Shown: one piece after another, positions 41,734 through 50,829 of the stretch
How positions within the stretch are numbered: the stretch's first letter is position 1
Layout: each line of letters begins with the position of its first letter
Assembly: GCF_000517445.1 (NCBI RefSeq)
Contig: NZ_CP006965.1
Coordinates: 1,893,743 to 1,957,742 of the forward strand
Reading direction: 5' to 3'
Length of the DNA: 64,000 nt
Origin: Thermococcus paralvinellae
Lineage (GTDB): Archaea; Methanobacteriota_B; Thermococci; Thermococcales; Thermococcaceae
Notes under the pieces: model-generated
Told to the model about the DNA's origin: nothing
Database searches by the model: none
Seen by the model: the letters and a program-made list of their open reading frames with translations, nothing else
Made by a program: the position numbers and the translations under genes

Positions 41734-43125
41734 ATGATTCGAAAATTTGTAAACCGGAAGAGGGAGCTTGAAGTCTTAGAGAGAGCATGGAGGGAAGGCT
41801 TTCGACTTTTTGTGGTCTACGGGAGAAGAAGGGTGGGAAAAACTGCCCTTTTGAGGAAATTCTTGGAGAATAAAAGGGGCATATATTTTCTCTGCTCCCA
41901 GAGGGGATATGGGAAAGACATCGAGAGATTTTCTCACGAGATAAGTTCTTTTATTGGTGCTCCGGTAAGATTCGGAAGCTTTAGGGATGCATTTAGGTTC
42001 CTAAAGGGACAGGGGAGGCTTTTGGTGATTCTTGATGAGTTTCCTTACTTGATAGAGGCAGACAAGGGTGTTACATCTGAGTTTCAGGAGGTGGTGGATA
42101 TAGTGCTTGAGGGTTCAGAGATCACCATTATCCTCTGCGGTTCGAGCGTTGGAATGATGGAGCGTGAGGTTCTCAGCTACAAGAGCCCTCTCTATGGGCG
42201 AGCAAGTGGGGTTCTGAAGGTCAAACCATTCCGCTTCTTCGATATGGTCGAATGGTTTGGAAAGGACTTTGAGAGGCTTTTAAGACTCTATGGGGTCACG
42301 TGGGGGATTCCCAAGTACATGGAATTCTTCAAAACGGGGAGCGATGATGAGATTATCAACAACTTCTTTGACCCGAGTGCATTTCTTTTCAACGAGGCGA
42401 GGCTTCTCCTCATGGAGGAACTGAGGAACCCAACCAGATATATGCAGATTATCGAGGCCATAGCCATGGGAAAAACCCGGCTTAACGAGATCGCTCAGTA
42501 CGTTGGGATGGAGGCCAAAGATCTATCTGCATATCTTAGGGTGCTCTCGAATCTTGGAATTGTAAGGCGGGAAGTTCCAATAACAGAGAGGAAAGCCAAG
42601 AGAGGGATTTATGTTATAGAAGATGAATACTTCCGTTTTTACCACCGCTTCGTCAGTCCGCATTATGAGGAGATAGACTCCCTCAACCCTGAGCCAGCAA
42701 TTCAGGATTTCCTGGGGAACTTTAACACCTACCTTGGAAAGACCTTCGAAAAAGCAGCCAAAGAGTTTTTAATAGAACTTAATAAGTATGGGAGGTTGCC
42801 GTTTAAATTTACAAAGATCGGAAAGTGGTGGCATAAAAATGAGGAAATTGATCTCGTTGCACTGGACAAAAGGGAAAATAAGGCTCTGCTGGTGGAGGTA
42901 AAGTGGAAGGAGTTGAGCGAGAAAGAAGCGAGGGGAGTTTTAAAAGATTTAGAGCGTAAAAGTGGGCTTGTTGGGTTAGAAAACTGGCAGAAGTATTACG
43001 GGTTGATAGCTAAGGGCATTAAAGGTAAGGAAGCTCTTAAAAGTGAGGGCTGGCTCCTGTGGGATTTAGAAGATTTCAAGAATTTGAATTTTAAGAGGGG
43101 AAAACTCCGAACGGGTCCGTTTTGA
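41734..43125 (+). CDS. Archaeal ATPase (PF01637-type) with DUF234 C-terminus
   Basis: A 463-residue P-loop protein beginning MIRKFVNRKRELEVLERAWR. Walker A is VVYGRRRVGKTALLRKF, Walker B LLVILDEFPYLIEA and sensor 1 IILCGSSVGMME. A winged-helix region follows (TRLNEIAQYVGMEAKDLSAY), then DUF234 with EIDLVALDKRENKALLVEVKW, a nuclease-like core. The frame opens upstream at 41647, but a TATA-like ATATTTAAATATTC lies about 25 bases before ATG 41734, suggesting a leaderless start there. Such ATPases are multicopy accessory genes in Thermococcales. Confidence 0.85.
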   Translation: MIRKFVNRKRELEVLERAWREGFRLFVVYGRRRVGKTALLRKFLENKRGIYFLCSQRGYGKDIERFSHEISSFIGAPVRFGSFRDAFRFLKGQGRLLVILDEFPYLIEADKGVTSEFQEVVDIVLEGSEITIILCGSSVGMMEREVLSYKSPLYGRASGVLKVKPFRFFDMVEWFGKDFERLLRLYGVTWGIPKYMEFFKTGSDDEIINNFFDPSAFLFNEARLLLMEELRNPTRYMQIIEAIAMGKTRLNEIAQYVGMEAKDLSAYLRVLSNLGIVRREVPITERKAKRGIYVIEDEYFRFYHRFVSPHYEEIDSLNPEPAIQDFLGNFNTYLGKTFEKAAKEFLIELNKYGRLPFKFTKIGKWWHKNEEIDLVALDKRENKALLVEVKWKELSEKEARGVLKDLERKSGLVGLENWQKYYGLIAKGIKGKEALKSEGWLLWDLEDFKNLNFKRGKLRTGPF

Positions 43126-43203
43126 ACATGATGAGATCTCCAGAGATTTGTTGTCTTTTGAATCTCTGCAAAGAGTAATACGCTTCCTTGAATTTACATT
43201 TTT

Positions 43204-43238
43204 CTTTTGAAAGCCTCGCCCTTCGGGGAAGAGGTCAG
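43204..43238 (+). repeat. Solo IS605-like palindrome joining left- and right-end motifs
   Basis: CTTTTGAAAGCCTCGCCCTT then CGGGGAAGAGGTCAG. The first half equals the IS left end (36318) and the second half equals the right end GGGGAAGAGGTCAG (38190-38202). It is a minimal element without genes. Confidence 0.7.
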
Positions 43239-43334
43239 ATGTTTCAAGATTTAATTAGGATAACATTTTTAGGAGTGAGTTGCTTATTTAAAACAGTAAT
43301 TGGTATTACCGCGATAATCTCTAGGTGGTACTTT

Positions 43335-45644
43335 ATGGAAAAACTCGATAAGATATTTGGGCCAAAGTTTGCATTGTCTTTGATAATTTTAATTGCTGCA
43401 GTTTTTAGGCTTGTTCCTTTGAGATATAAGTATCTGTTTGGTTATGATCCTTATTTTCATTTAGCTTACATTGAGGAAAGCTTGAAAGCTGGATATTGGT
43501 TGAAGTTTATTACTTTTGCAAACGGTCCATGGGGTACTAAAATTTCTCACCCCCTTGGCTTGTATTTGGCTCCGTATTATGTTTATAAAGTTCTCTCAGT
43601 ATTTGGTGTTTCCCTTTACGACGCTTTTAGGGTCACACCAGTAATTTTTGGAGTTTTGACGATAGTTTTCTTTTATCTGGCTATGTTTAATCTCTACGGA
43701 AAAAGGGAAGCATTCTTCTCAGCACTTTTTCTTTCCGTAATGTTCGGACATGTTTTCAGGTCAATGGCAAATTATTACAGAGGGGATAACTACATGCTCT
43801 TCTGGTATTCAGTTGCTCTGTTTGGAGTTTCTTTAGCTCTGAAAAAGACTAGAAGAGCTTGGAGATACAAGAGATTTGTTTTTTATTTGATTCCAGCGTT
43901 TGCAAGCGGTTTAGCTGCAATATTCTGGCAGGCGTATTATCCAATATTTGCTTTTTTATTAACAAATGCATTCTTCATTACACTCTGGGCTTTTTTCTCT
44001 GGAAGACAAAAATACTTCGCTGATTCTATATTTTTGGCAATTTCTACTGCTGTAGGAGTGTTAATTGCTGTAAAGCTTGGCGAGTTGTATGGGTATGGGA
44101 TGCTGTGGGACAACTGGACATCTAGGAAGATTGCTAAGGATTTGGGATTAACTTTGGACAATATAAAGGATATTTATCTCTGGAGTCATCTCAGGGTCTT
44201 GGTTCCATTAGTGCTAGCGTTTATCCTAGTTTTGTTTGTTTTTAGTAGGATTAAAAGCCTTAAGTTTAGATTATTACTCCTTAGCATATCTATTTTGGTT
44301 AGTGTGACTGTATTTTTCAAGTTTCCAAATAGATATATCTTGTTGTTGAAGGAAATCCTAACAGGTTTTGGAATATTCACAAACGCACCAATTCTGGAAA
44401 CTCAAAAAAGTTCATTTAAAGATTTATTTGCAGCGTATAGCATTGTAATGTTTTTGGCTCCCTTCTATTTGTTAAGATTTAGAAAGCCAACTATTGCAGA
44501 CTTTTTAAATCTTGGTTTAATATTTCCAAGCTTGATCATGATCTACTACTGGACGCGCTTCCTATTTATTGGATCGATTACTGTTGCGTTAATGGGGGGA
44601 GTTGGGTTAATTACACTGTATGATACTTTAACAACAAGATTTGAGCCTAGCAGAAGAAAAATGGTTGCATTGGGTGTTGTTTTCTTAGTTTTAATTCCTA
44701 TTGTTGCAGGAGTTTTTGGATTTGAGCGAGCGTACAGAGAGAGACCGTTTATGAATAAACACTGGGAAAATGCCCTAATTTATCTTAAGAAAAACTCTAA
44801 TGAAAATGACGTTGTCTTGGCCTGGTGGGATTACGGCCATTGGATAAGCTACTATGCAAGAAGAGCCCCATTAGCTCAAGGTACCTCAAATGCATGGGTA
44901 GCTGAATACTTTCTTGGACGAATTAACAACAATCAACTAATGGCTAGAGGAGTTGATTACATTATTGTGTCCTATGATACTGCACTAAAATTTGGGGCAA
45001 TTCTAGATACAGCAAAAAGTGAAAAGAAAGGACATTTTCTGATGATCTTGCCTTTAACTTCAAAGATTGGTGCTCTAGTATTTGAGCGGGGAGAATATAA
45101 GATCCTTGCAAAGCCTGGAGATAAGTGGGACATTTTAATCCGTAGTGGAAATGCAGTTTTCTCGCCAAAAGAGGCATTTTTGGAGTACAGGGGAAACATA
45201 ACAAAGCTGGGATTAAAAGAGGGAAAAGTAGCAGATGCATACGTTTACTTAAACCTAAATTACGACTATGCTGTTTTAATGACTGGAAAGAGCTTTAATA
45301 CAATTCTAGCTAAACTTATGTTCACAAATGAGTATCCTGAGAATTATAAACTGGTCTATTCTGATGGGGGGTATATTAAAATCTTCAAGTTTACACATCC
45401 AAACGTTGAGATAAAAAAAGAGAAATCTACTATTCGTTTTGAAGTGACAGATGAGGATAAAGAGTACACCCTTTGTATCTCAGGATTTTATGAAAATGGT
45501 ACAAGAATCTTTGAGAAATGTGTCCCTATAAGCAAAAATAATGCCGTTCTTCTTGAACTTAAGATTCCTGAGGTTAGGATTATTAGATACACTCTTCGTG
45601 AGAAGAAGAGGGCTTTAGATGCTGGAGTTTTTAGAGTTAGTTAA
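43335..45644 (+). CDS. aglB: Oligosaccharyltransferase AglB (STT3 family)
   Basis: It transfers lipid-linked glycans to Asn in secreted proteins, in the membrane with the active site outside. The 769 residues have about 12-13 membrane spans in the first 480. The first metal Asp is in FGYDPYFHLAY and the second motif in YYRGDNYMLFW. The catalytic WWDYG motif is in VVLAWWDYGHWISYYA, and a globular C-terminus follows. AGGTGGT lies before ATG 43335. The frame extends 49 codons upstream across a solo palindrome and is not supported there. It resembles the shorter AglB paralogs of Thermococcales. Confidence 0.93.
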   Translation: MEKLDKIFGPKFALSLIILIAAVFRLVPLRYKYLFGYDPYFHLAYIEESLKAGYWLKFITFANGPWGTKISHPLGLYLAPYYVYKVLSVFGVSLYDAFRVTPVIFGVLTIVFFYLAMFNLYGKREAFFSALFLSVMFGHVFRSMANYYRGDNYMLFWYSVALFGVSLALKKTRRAWRYKRFVFYLIPAFASGLAAIFWQAYYPIFAFLLTNAFFITLWAFFSGRQKYFADSIFLAISTAVGVLIAVKLGELYGYGMLWDNWTSRKIAKDLGLTLDNIKDIYLWSHLRVLVPLVLAFILVLFVFSRIKSLKFRLLLLSISILVSVTVFFKFPNRYILLLKEILTGFGIFTNAPILETQKSSFKDLFAAYSIVMFLAPFYLLRFRKPTIADFLNLGLIFPSLIMIYYWTRFLFIGSITVALMGGVGLITLYDTLTTRFEPSRRKMVALGVVFLVLIPIVAGVFGFERAYRERPFMNKHWENALIYLKKNSNENDVVLAWWDYGHWISYYARRAPLAQGTSNAWVAEYFLGRINNNQLMARGVDYIIVSYDTALKFGAILDTAKSEKKGHFLMILPLTSKIGALVFERGEYKILAKPGDKWDILIRSGNAVFSPKEAFLEYRGNITKLGLKEGKVADAYVYLNLNYDYAVLMTGKSFNTILAKLMFTNEYPENYKLVYSDGGYIKIFKFTHPNVEIKKEKSTIRFEVTDEDKEYTLCISGFYENGTRIFEKCVPISKNNAVLLELKIPEVRIIRYTLREKKRALDAGVFRVS

Positions 45645-45703
45645 ATTAATCAGTGATAACCTTTTTAATTGTGTAAAGTATTACAATAGAGGGGTGTACC
45701 TTC

Positions 45704-46471
45704 ATGAAGGCGTTAATACTTTCGGGTGGTCATGGGACAAGACTTAGGCCTTTAACTTATTCCCAGCAGAAGCAACTTATTCCAGTTGCAAACAAACCGG
45801 TTTTGTTTTACGCTATTGAGGATGTTATTGAAGCTGGAATCCACGATATTGGGATTATTGTTGGGCCGAACAAAGAACAGGTCATTGAAGCTGTTAGAAG
45901 TGTTGAGTGGAATGCTAACATTGAGTTTATTTACCAAGGAGATCCTCTTGGACTAGCTCATGCAATAAAAGTTGCAAGGGATTACCTCGGTGATGATGAT
46001 TTTGTCATGTATCTTGGCGATAACATACTTAGAGAAGGCATTGTAAGGCATTTGGAGCACTTCAAAAAAGGAAACTTCGATGCAAGCATTTTATTGTGTG
46101 AAGTTCCAAATCCCCAGCAGTTCGGAGTTGCTGAGCTGAGCGAAGATGGAAAGACAATAAAACGCTTGATTGAAAAGCCAAAAGTTCCTCCAAGCAACTT
46201 AGCTTTAGTCGGAATTTACTTCTTCAGGCCAGTTATTCATGATGCAGTTGAGAACATAAAGCCCTCTTGGTGTGGAGAGTTCGAGATCACAAATGCTATT
46301 CAGTGGCTAATTGATCATGGGTATGAAATTGGCAGGATAAAGGTTATTATTGAGAAATTTAAAAAAGCAGAGAAGTTCATTGGCTTTGCAAGAGTACTTC
46401 CTTTAACAGATAAGATTGCAAATCTAACGCTAGAGATCTGTATTTCCTTCAAAAGCTATTGGTTAAACTAA
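45704..46471 (+). CDS. rmlA: Glucose-1-phosphate thymidylyltransferase, C-terminally truncated
   Basis: The first 210 residues are a standard RmlA: LILSGGHGTRLRPLTYSQQK, YLGDNILREG, QFGVAEL, RLIEKPKVPPSNLALVGIYF and CGEFEITNAIQWLID. Normal proteins go on to a GWWKDTGTPED motif and, in archaeal long forms, a beta-helix to about 350 residues. Here the last 40 residues (KFKKAEKFIGFARVLPLTDK, then IANLTLEI) do not fit RmlA and resemble the middle of a VapC PIN protein. The gene seems cut and fused to foreign DNA. Activity is doubtful. No rmlB, C or D is in the window. Confidence 0.75.
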   Translation: MKALILSGGHGTRLRPLTYSQQKQLIPVANKPVLFYAIEDVIEAGIHDIGIIVGPNKEQVIEAVRSVEWNANIEFIYQGDPLGLAHAIKVARDYLGDDDFVMYLGDNILREGIVRHLEHFKKGNFDASILLCEVPNPQQFGVAELSEDGKTIKRLIEKPKVPPSNLALVGIYFFRPVIHDAVENIKPSWCGEFEITNAIQWLIDHGYEIGRIKVIIEKFKKAEKFIGFARVLPLTDKIANLTLEICISFKSYWLN

Positions 46472-46520
46472 AAAGAAGTATCGCAGTTTGCCAAACTCGA
46501 TGGATATGGAGAGGAGTTCC

Positions 46521-48047
46521 ATGGATGATGAAGTTGAAGTTAATCAGGCACTTCAGAAGATTGCAAAAGGAACAGGAATGGTATTTGTGGGAAGTGTTAT
46601 TTCAATGTTCTTCGGATTTTTAAGTAGGGCCGTGATTGCGAGGTATTTCACTACTTCAGAATATGGTGTTTTTAACCTTGCTTTAACTGTGCTTAACATA
46701 GGTTTGGTTTTTGCAACTCTCGGCTTCCCGAGTGCTCTTCCTAGAGAAGTTGCCTTTTACAAGGAGAAACAACCTTCTCAGCTTTGTGAGTTAATCTCAA
46801 CTGCATTACTCATAACTACCTTAAATAGTACATTTTGGGTAATAATCTTAATACTTGAAGCTGAAAATATCGCCCAAATCTTTAATGAGGAAAAGTTGAT
46901 CCTCGCTTTAAGGGTAATGATTTTAGCGTTGCCTTTTGCGTCGTTAACTGGATTAATAGTTTCAATCTCACGTGGATTTGGAAGAGTTAGAGAGAACATT
47001 TACTTTAAAAGCGTATTTTTCTCAAGCTTGTTTTTTATTTTCATCTTATTTGGTACACTTTTAAAGCTCTCTGTCACTTTCATTTTTTCAGCATATGTTT
47101 TAGCTCAAGCTTTTACTTTTTTAGCCTTAGCTTTTGATGTTTGGAAAATTAAGCTTTTTGAGTTTAGGATTTCTCTTAATTTAAAAATCGGAAAGGAGAT
47201 TGTTGCTTTTTCTCTGCCATTGATGCTTACTGGAGTCTTGGGCTATATTATGAACTGGACAGATACTTTAATGCTTGGTTATTACAAGAGTTCTGAGGTG
47301 GTGGGAATTTATAATGCTGCTACTCCTTTAGCTAGACTCCTTCCAATGTTTTTGAGTTCTGTTGCGTTTATTTATATGCCAATTGCTTCTTCTCTCTATG
47401 CACAAGGTAAAGTTAAAGAGTTAAAGAGGGTATATCAAATTTTAACTAAGTGGGTATTTTTGCTTACTTTGCCTTTCTTCACCATCATATTTATATTTCC
47501 AGAAACAAGTATAAATTTTACATTTGGAAATAAGTATGCGGGGGCTTCACAAGTCCTCCAAATCTTAGCGTTAGGCTTTATGTTTCACACATTTTTAGGA
47601 TTAAATGGGTTAAGTTTGATTGTCATTGGAGCGCCGAGGTTGAATTTAATTGGGGATCTTTTTGCTGCCATTTTTAATGTATTTTTTAATGTTCTACTAA
47701 TTCCTAATTATGGGATAATTGGTGCTTCTATTGCTACCGCGATTTCTTATTTTGTTGCTAATGTTTTTAGAAGTTTTTGGCTTTACAAGAAGACAGGAAT
47801 TCACCCTTTTAGTTGGAATTATGTAAAGCTTTTGCTGATTAGCTTTGTGGTTTTGGGATGTTTAAAAGCGTTAAATTTGAGAGTAAATAATGTTTGGTAT
47901 ATTGTTTTGATTTTAGTGTTGTTTTTAGGAGTCTACTTTTTGTTGGTTCTTCTTAGCAAGAGTATTGATAAGGAAGATATTGAGTTACTGGTGATAGTAA
48001 AAGAAAAATTAAAGAAGACATTACTAAGAGAATCCGATAATCATTAG
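46521..48047 (+). CDS. Polysaccharide/lipid-linked glycan flippase (Wzx/MATE-like)
   Basis: A 508-residue membrane protein with about 14 spans, starting after a short acidic N-terminus (MDDEVEVNQALQKIAKGTGM). The opening span VFVGSVISMFFGFLSRAVIA and the RYFTTSEYGVFNLALT motif are typical of the polysaccharide transporter family. It likely moves the lipid-linked glycan across the membrane for AglB. GGAGAGGAG lies 5 bases before ATG 46521. In-frame ATGs at 46500 and 46506 and a TTG at 46488 are alternatives. Confidence 0.88.
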   Translation: MDDEVEVNQALQKIAKGTGMVFVGSVISMFFGFLSRAVIARYFTTSEYGVFNLALTVLNIGLVFATLGFPSALPREVAFYKEKQPSQLCELISTALLITTLNSTFWVIILILEAENIAQIFNEEKLILALRVMILALPFASLTGLIVSISRGFGRVRENIYFKSVFFSSLFFIFILFGTLLKLSVTFIFSAYVLAQAFTFLALAFDVWKIKLFEFRISLNLKIGKEIVAFSLPLMLTGVLGYIMNWTDTLMLGYYKSSEVVGIYNAATPLARLLPMFLSSVAFIYMPIASSLYAQGKVKELKRVYQILTKWVFLLTLPFFTIIFIFPETSINFTFGNKYAGASQVLQILALGFMFHTFLGLNGLSLIVIGAPRLNLIGDLFAAIFNVFFNVLLIPNYGIIGASIATAISYFVANVFRSFWLYKKTGIHPFSWNYVKLLLISFVVLGCLKALNLRVNNVWYIVLILVLFLGVYFLLVLLSKSIDKEDIELLVIVKEKLKKTLLRESDNH

Positions 48048-48533
48048 GCTTAAATTTTAGCAATACTTCAGGAAGTAGTACATGAGGTTTTAAGCTTAAA
48101 ATCTTCTGCAAGAGCAGAAAGGCTTCAGCTACTGGTAAATGGTTAAGAATTATTCAAAATGAGTCACGTGGCGGATTATTAGATAATCCAGAAAAGGTAA
48201 AAGTAGTCTGCAAACTAAAAATTTTTGGCATGGTAGATAGTAGTAAAAAAGAAATTAATGTTGATGGAATTATGAGCTATGATATAAATTAGCCAGAAGC
48301 AACAATACATTATTTGAGTTACAATTGATAGTAGGACAAAGAAATTTAGCTAACCTAAAACAATGAGCTAGTGAAGTACAGAAAAGTACTTCAGAAGTAG
48401 AACTAGAAGAGAGTCCACAGATAGGTTTTATTTCTGTTTGGCTTTGTTCACATGTGCTCTCATAAAGCTTTATTTTCACTTTGATTCTCGATTTTAGTAA
48501 AATTTATAAATTACTCGTGATGTACATAAATAT
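48048..48533. other. Intergenic DNA with a possible gene relic and a TATA box
   Basis: One plus-strand frame stays open from about 48090 to a TAG at 48290-48292 and reads KIFCKSRKASATGKWLRIIQ, then NESRGGLLDNPEKVKVVCKL and KIFGMVDSSKKEINVDGIMS. It has no start codon and I do not recognise it. AATTTATAAA at 48501-48510 is a TATA box about 24 bases before the sulfatase ATG. Confidence 0.4.
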
Positions 48534-49961
48534 ATGTTTATTCAGACACTCATACAGAAATTTAAATCAATACGTGATATCCTTGACAGGGTTTATATTG
48601 AGTATAGAGAAAGAAAGAGTGTTCAACGATACACTCCCAGATCATCTGGGGTAAACATAAAAACACAAGTATCGAGATTAAATGTTCAAAATATCATCGA
48701 CATGGATAACATTGAAAAGCATAATATAGTTTTGATAACTCTTGATTGTCTCAGATACTCTAACCTCTCATTTGCAGGATATTTCCGCGAAACAACACCT
48801 TTTATTGACTCTGCTCCAAATAAGTTTCGTGCATTCGCTGCAGCTCCGTGGACATATCCCTCTGTTGCCTCTATAATGACGGGACTTTATCCTCATAATC
48901 ACAATGCATATCTTCACGGAAAGATAAAAGATGTAGGTAATTTAAATCAGTTTCGTGCTATTTCGAGAAATGTACTAACACTCCCTGAAATTCTTTTGTG
49001 GGCAGGATATGACGTGGGCATGGTTACTTCTATTGCAGTTGCTGCATATTCGTTAAGGAATAGAATTACATCTAAGGTGTATCCTGGAACTGCCCCTGCA
49101 GAGAAGGTATTTAATTATGCCGAAAAATGGATTAAAAATAGCCAAAACCCATTTTTTATTTACATTCACTTAGGGGATTTACATGGTCCATTGTATCCAC
49201 CACGTAAATTTAGGGATTATTTTGGAAAGGTTAAAATATTGCCCAAAATTCGCACATGGGCATATACTAAACCTGAAGAACAACAGGGAAAGAATTTTGA
49301 GGAGTATAAGTATAACAGGATTCTTCTATATGACAATACCTTACGATATCTTGATTACGCCATAGAAAAGTTCTATAAACGTCTAAAAGCAATTGGAAAA
49401 GCAGAAAACACCGTTTTTATCTTGACTTCTGACCATGGAGAGGAGTTTTGGGAACATGCAAAAATCGAGTCCAAGTACTTTTATGACAACAGAGGAATAT
49501 ATGGAGTTGGTCATGGACATAACGTTTTTAACGAGGTAATTGAAGTTCCTATAGTAATATGGGGAGAACCTATTGAAAAGATTAGTGGAGTGACTAATTC
49601 AATATCCTCTGTCGATATAATGCCAACAATTTTGGATATTCTTAATATACATTATTTCGCTAAATTGGATGGTATTAGCTTGTTCCAAAAACGTGACAAA
49701 AAGCGACCTATATTATCCGAAGCTACAGGTGCAGGTTATGAAAAAAAAGCACTGATAATTGGTAAATACAAACTATTATACAGTCCATATGATAATGTTG
49801 AATGGGTATTTGATCTAGAATCAGATCCTTATGAACACAACCCAATATTGGATGAGGAACTTGTTAAAATATTTAAAGAGATGCTAAGGAAAATATACCA
49901 AAAAGATGAAGCAGAGAAAATTTCGCAAATTATTAAAAGCCGGAAGTTATTCATTAAATAA
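48534..49961 (+). CDS. Sulfatase-fold hydrolase/transferase
   Basis: A 475-residue alkaline-phosphatase-superfamily protein. Metal and catalytic parts are seen in VLITLDCLRYSNLSFAGYFR, APWTYPSVASIMTGLYPHNH and LTSDHGEEFWEHA. True sulfatases have Cys/Ser-x-Pro-Ser-Arg for formylglycine. Here it is TYPSV, so a Thr or Ser nucleophile and phosphoester chemistry (phosphoglycerol-transferase-like) are as likely. It has no signal peptide or membrane span. It is probably leaderless, with a TATA 24 bases upstream. It could modify glycans of the island. Confidence 0.8.
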   Translation: MFIQTLIQKFKSIRDILDRVYIEYRERKSVQRYTPRSSGVNIKTQVSRLNVQNIIDMDNIEKHNIVLITLDCLRYSNLSFAGYFRETTPFIDSAPNKFRAFAAAPWTYPSVASIMTGLYPHNHNAYLHGKIKDVGNLNQFRAISRNVLTLPEILLWAGYDVGMVTSIAVAAYSLRNRITSKVYPGTAPAEKVFNYAEKWIKNSQNPFFIYIHLGDLHGPLYPPRKFRDYFGKVKILPKIRTWAYTKPEEQQGKNFEEYKYNRILLYDNTLRYLDYAIEKFYKRLKAIGKAENTVFILTSDHGEEFWEHAKIESKYFYDNRGIYGVGHGHNVFNEVIEVPIVIWGEPIEKISGVTNSISSVDIMPTILDILNIHYFAKLDGISLFQKRDKKRPILSEATGAGYEKKALIIGKYKLLYSPYDNVEWVFDLESDPYEHNPILDEELVKIFKEMLRKIYQKDEAEKISQIIKSRKLFIK

Positions 49962-49972
49962 AAATAAATTAG

Positions 49973-50752
49973 CTAGAAGTTTGTCTCTAAAAATTGTATT
50001 AGCTTTTTTTCTTCTAAATTTTTGTTGTTTATAAGTTTAACAAGCTTAGAAATTTTTTCAGGAGGAGCATCCCACCATTTACTATTGAGCAGAGCCTCAA
50101 TAACATCTTGTGAAAACCTGTATTTTAATATTCTTGCAGGAACTCCAACGACAATAGCATAGGGGGGAACATCGTGAGTAACAACTGCACCCGCTCCAAT
50201 AACAGCCCCTGTTCCAATTTTCACCCCCCTAAGAATTACGACATTTGCCCCAATCCATACGTCATGACCAATTTCACAGGAAGATGAGTATTCATCGTGA
50301 GATACTAAAGAGTCATGAGAAAGTAAATCCCAATTATTTGAATAAATAAAGGGGTGGGTGCTTAAAGATGTTATTAAATGTTCAGGTGGTCCTATCGTAA
50401 CATTCCAAGAAATTGAAACAAACTTACCAATAACTGCTTTTCTGATATCAGAATTACGGCCAACGTAGGAATACTTCCCAATCTCGACATTCCATATTCT
50501 GCTATAATCTCCGATCACAACATTCCTGTGGAGAGTAGAATCATTAACAGAAGCAAATTTCCCGATATAAACGTTATCGTATAAAGTAGAGTTTGTGACT
50601 GTAGAAAACATCTCTAACCTAACTCGACGCCCCAACTTAGAGTTTTTTATAATCGCTCCTGCACCGATATATGATCTGGAAGTTATATACTTATAAATTG
50701 AATTGAAGAATGAAGAAATAAGTCTGTAATAATATTCAAGTTGGTTTCTCAT
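49973..50752 (-). CDS. Hexapeptide-repeat acetyltransferase
   Basis: A 259-residue left-handed beta-helix protein. Repeats run from about residue 40 ([20 protein letters not shown]) to 210, including the CatB/NodL-like end [20 protein letters not shown], then [21 protein letters not shown] loop with the family's catalytic-type His ([15 protein letters not shown]) is present. It acetylates a sugar of the surface glycan, substrate unknown. GGGGTGA precedes ATG 50752. It lies at the 3' end of the minus-strand glycosyltransferase run. Confidence 0.85.
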   Translation of the reverse strand: MRNQLEYYYRLISSFFNSIYKYITSRSYIGAGAIIKNSKLGRRVRLEMFSTVTNSTLYDNVYIGKFASVNDSTLHRNVVIGDYSRIWNVEIGKYSYVGRNSDIRKAVIGKFVSISWNVTIGPPEHLITSLSTHPFIYSNNWDLLSHDSLVSHDEYSSSCEIGHDVWIGANVVILRGVKIGTGAVIGAGAVVTHDVPPYAIVVGVPARILKYRFSQDVIEALLNSKWWDAPPEKISKLVKLINNKNLEEKKLIQFLETNF

Positions 50753-50829
50753 CTTATTCACCCCATTACATCTTATTTCTCCCTAATTTTTGTTTCTGTT
50801 ACAATGCAGTTTTAAATCTTTTTAGTAAA

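Noticed and set aside
48270..48479. 69-codon minus-strand ORF in the gap before the sulfatase gene
   Set aside because: Ser/Cys/Leu-rich composition unlike proteins here. No start signals or recognisable features.
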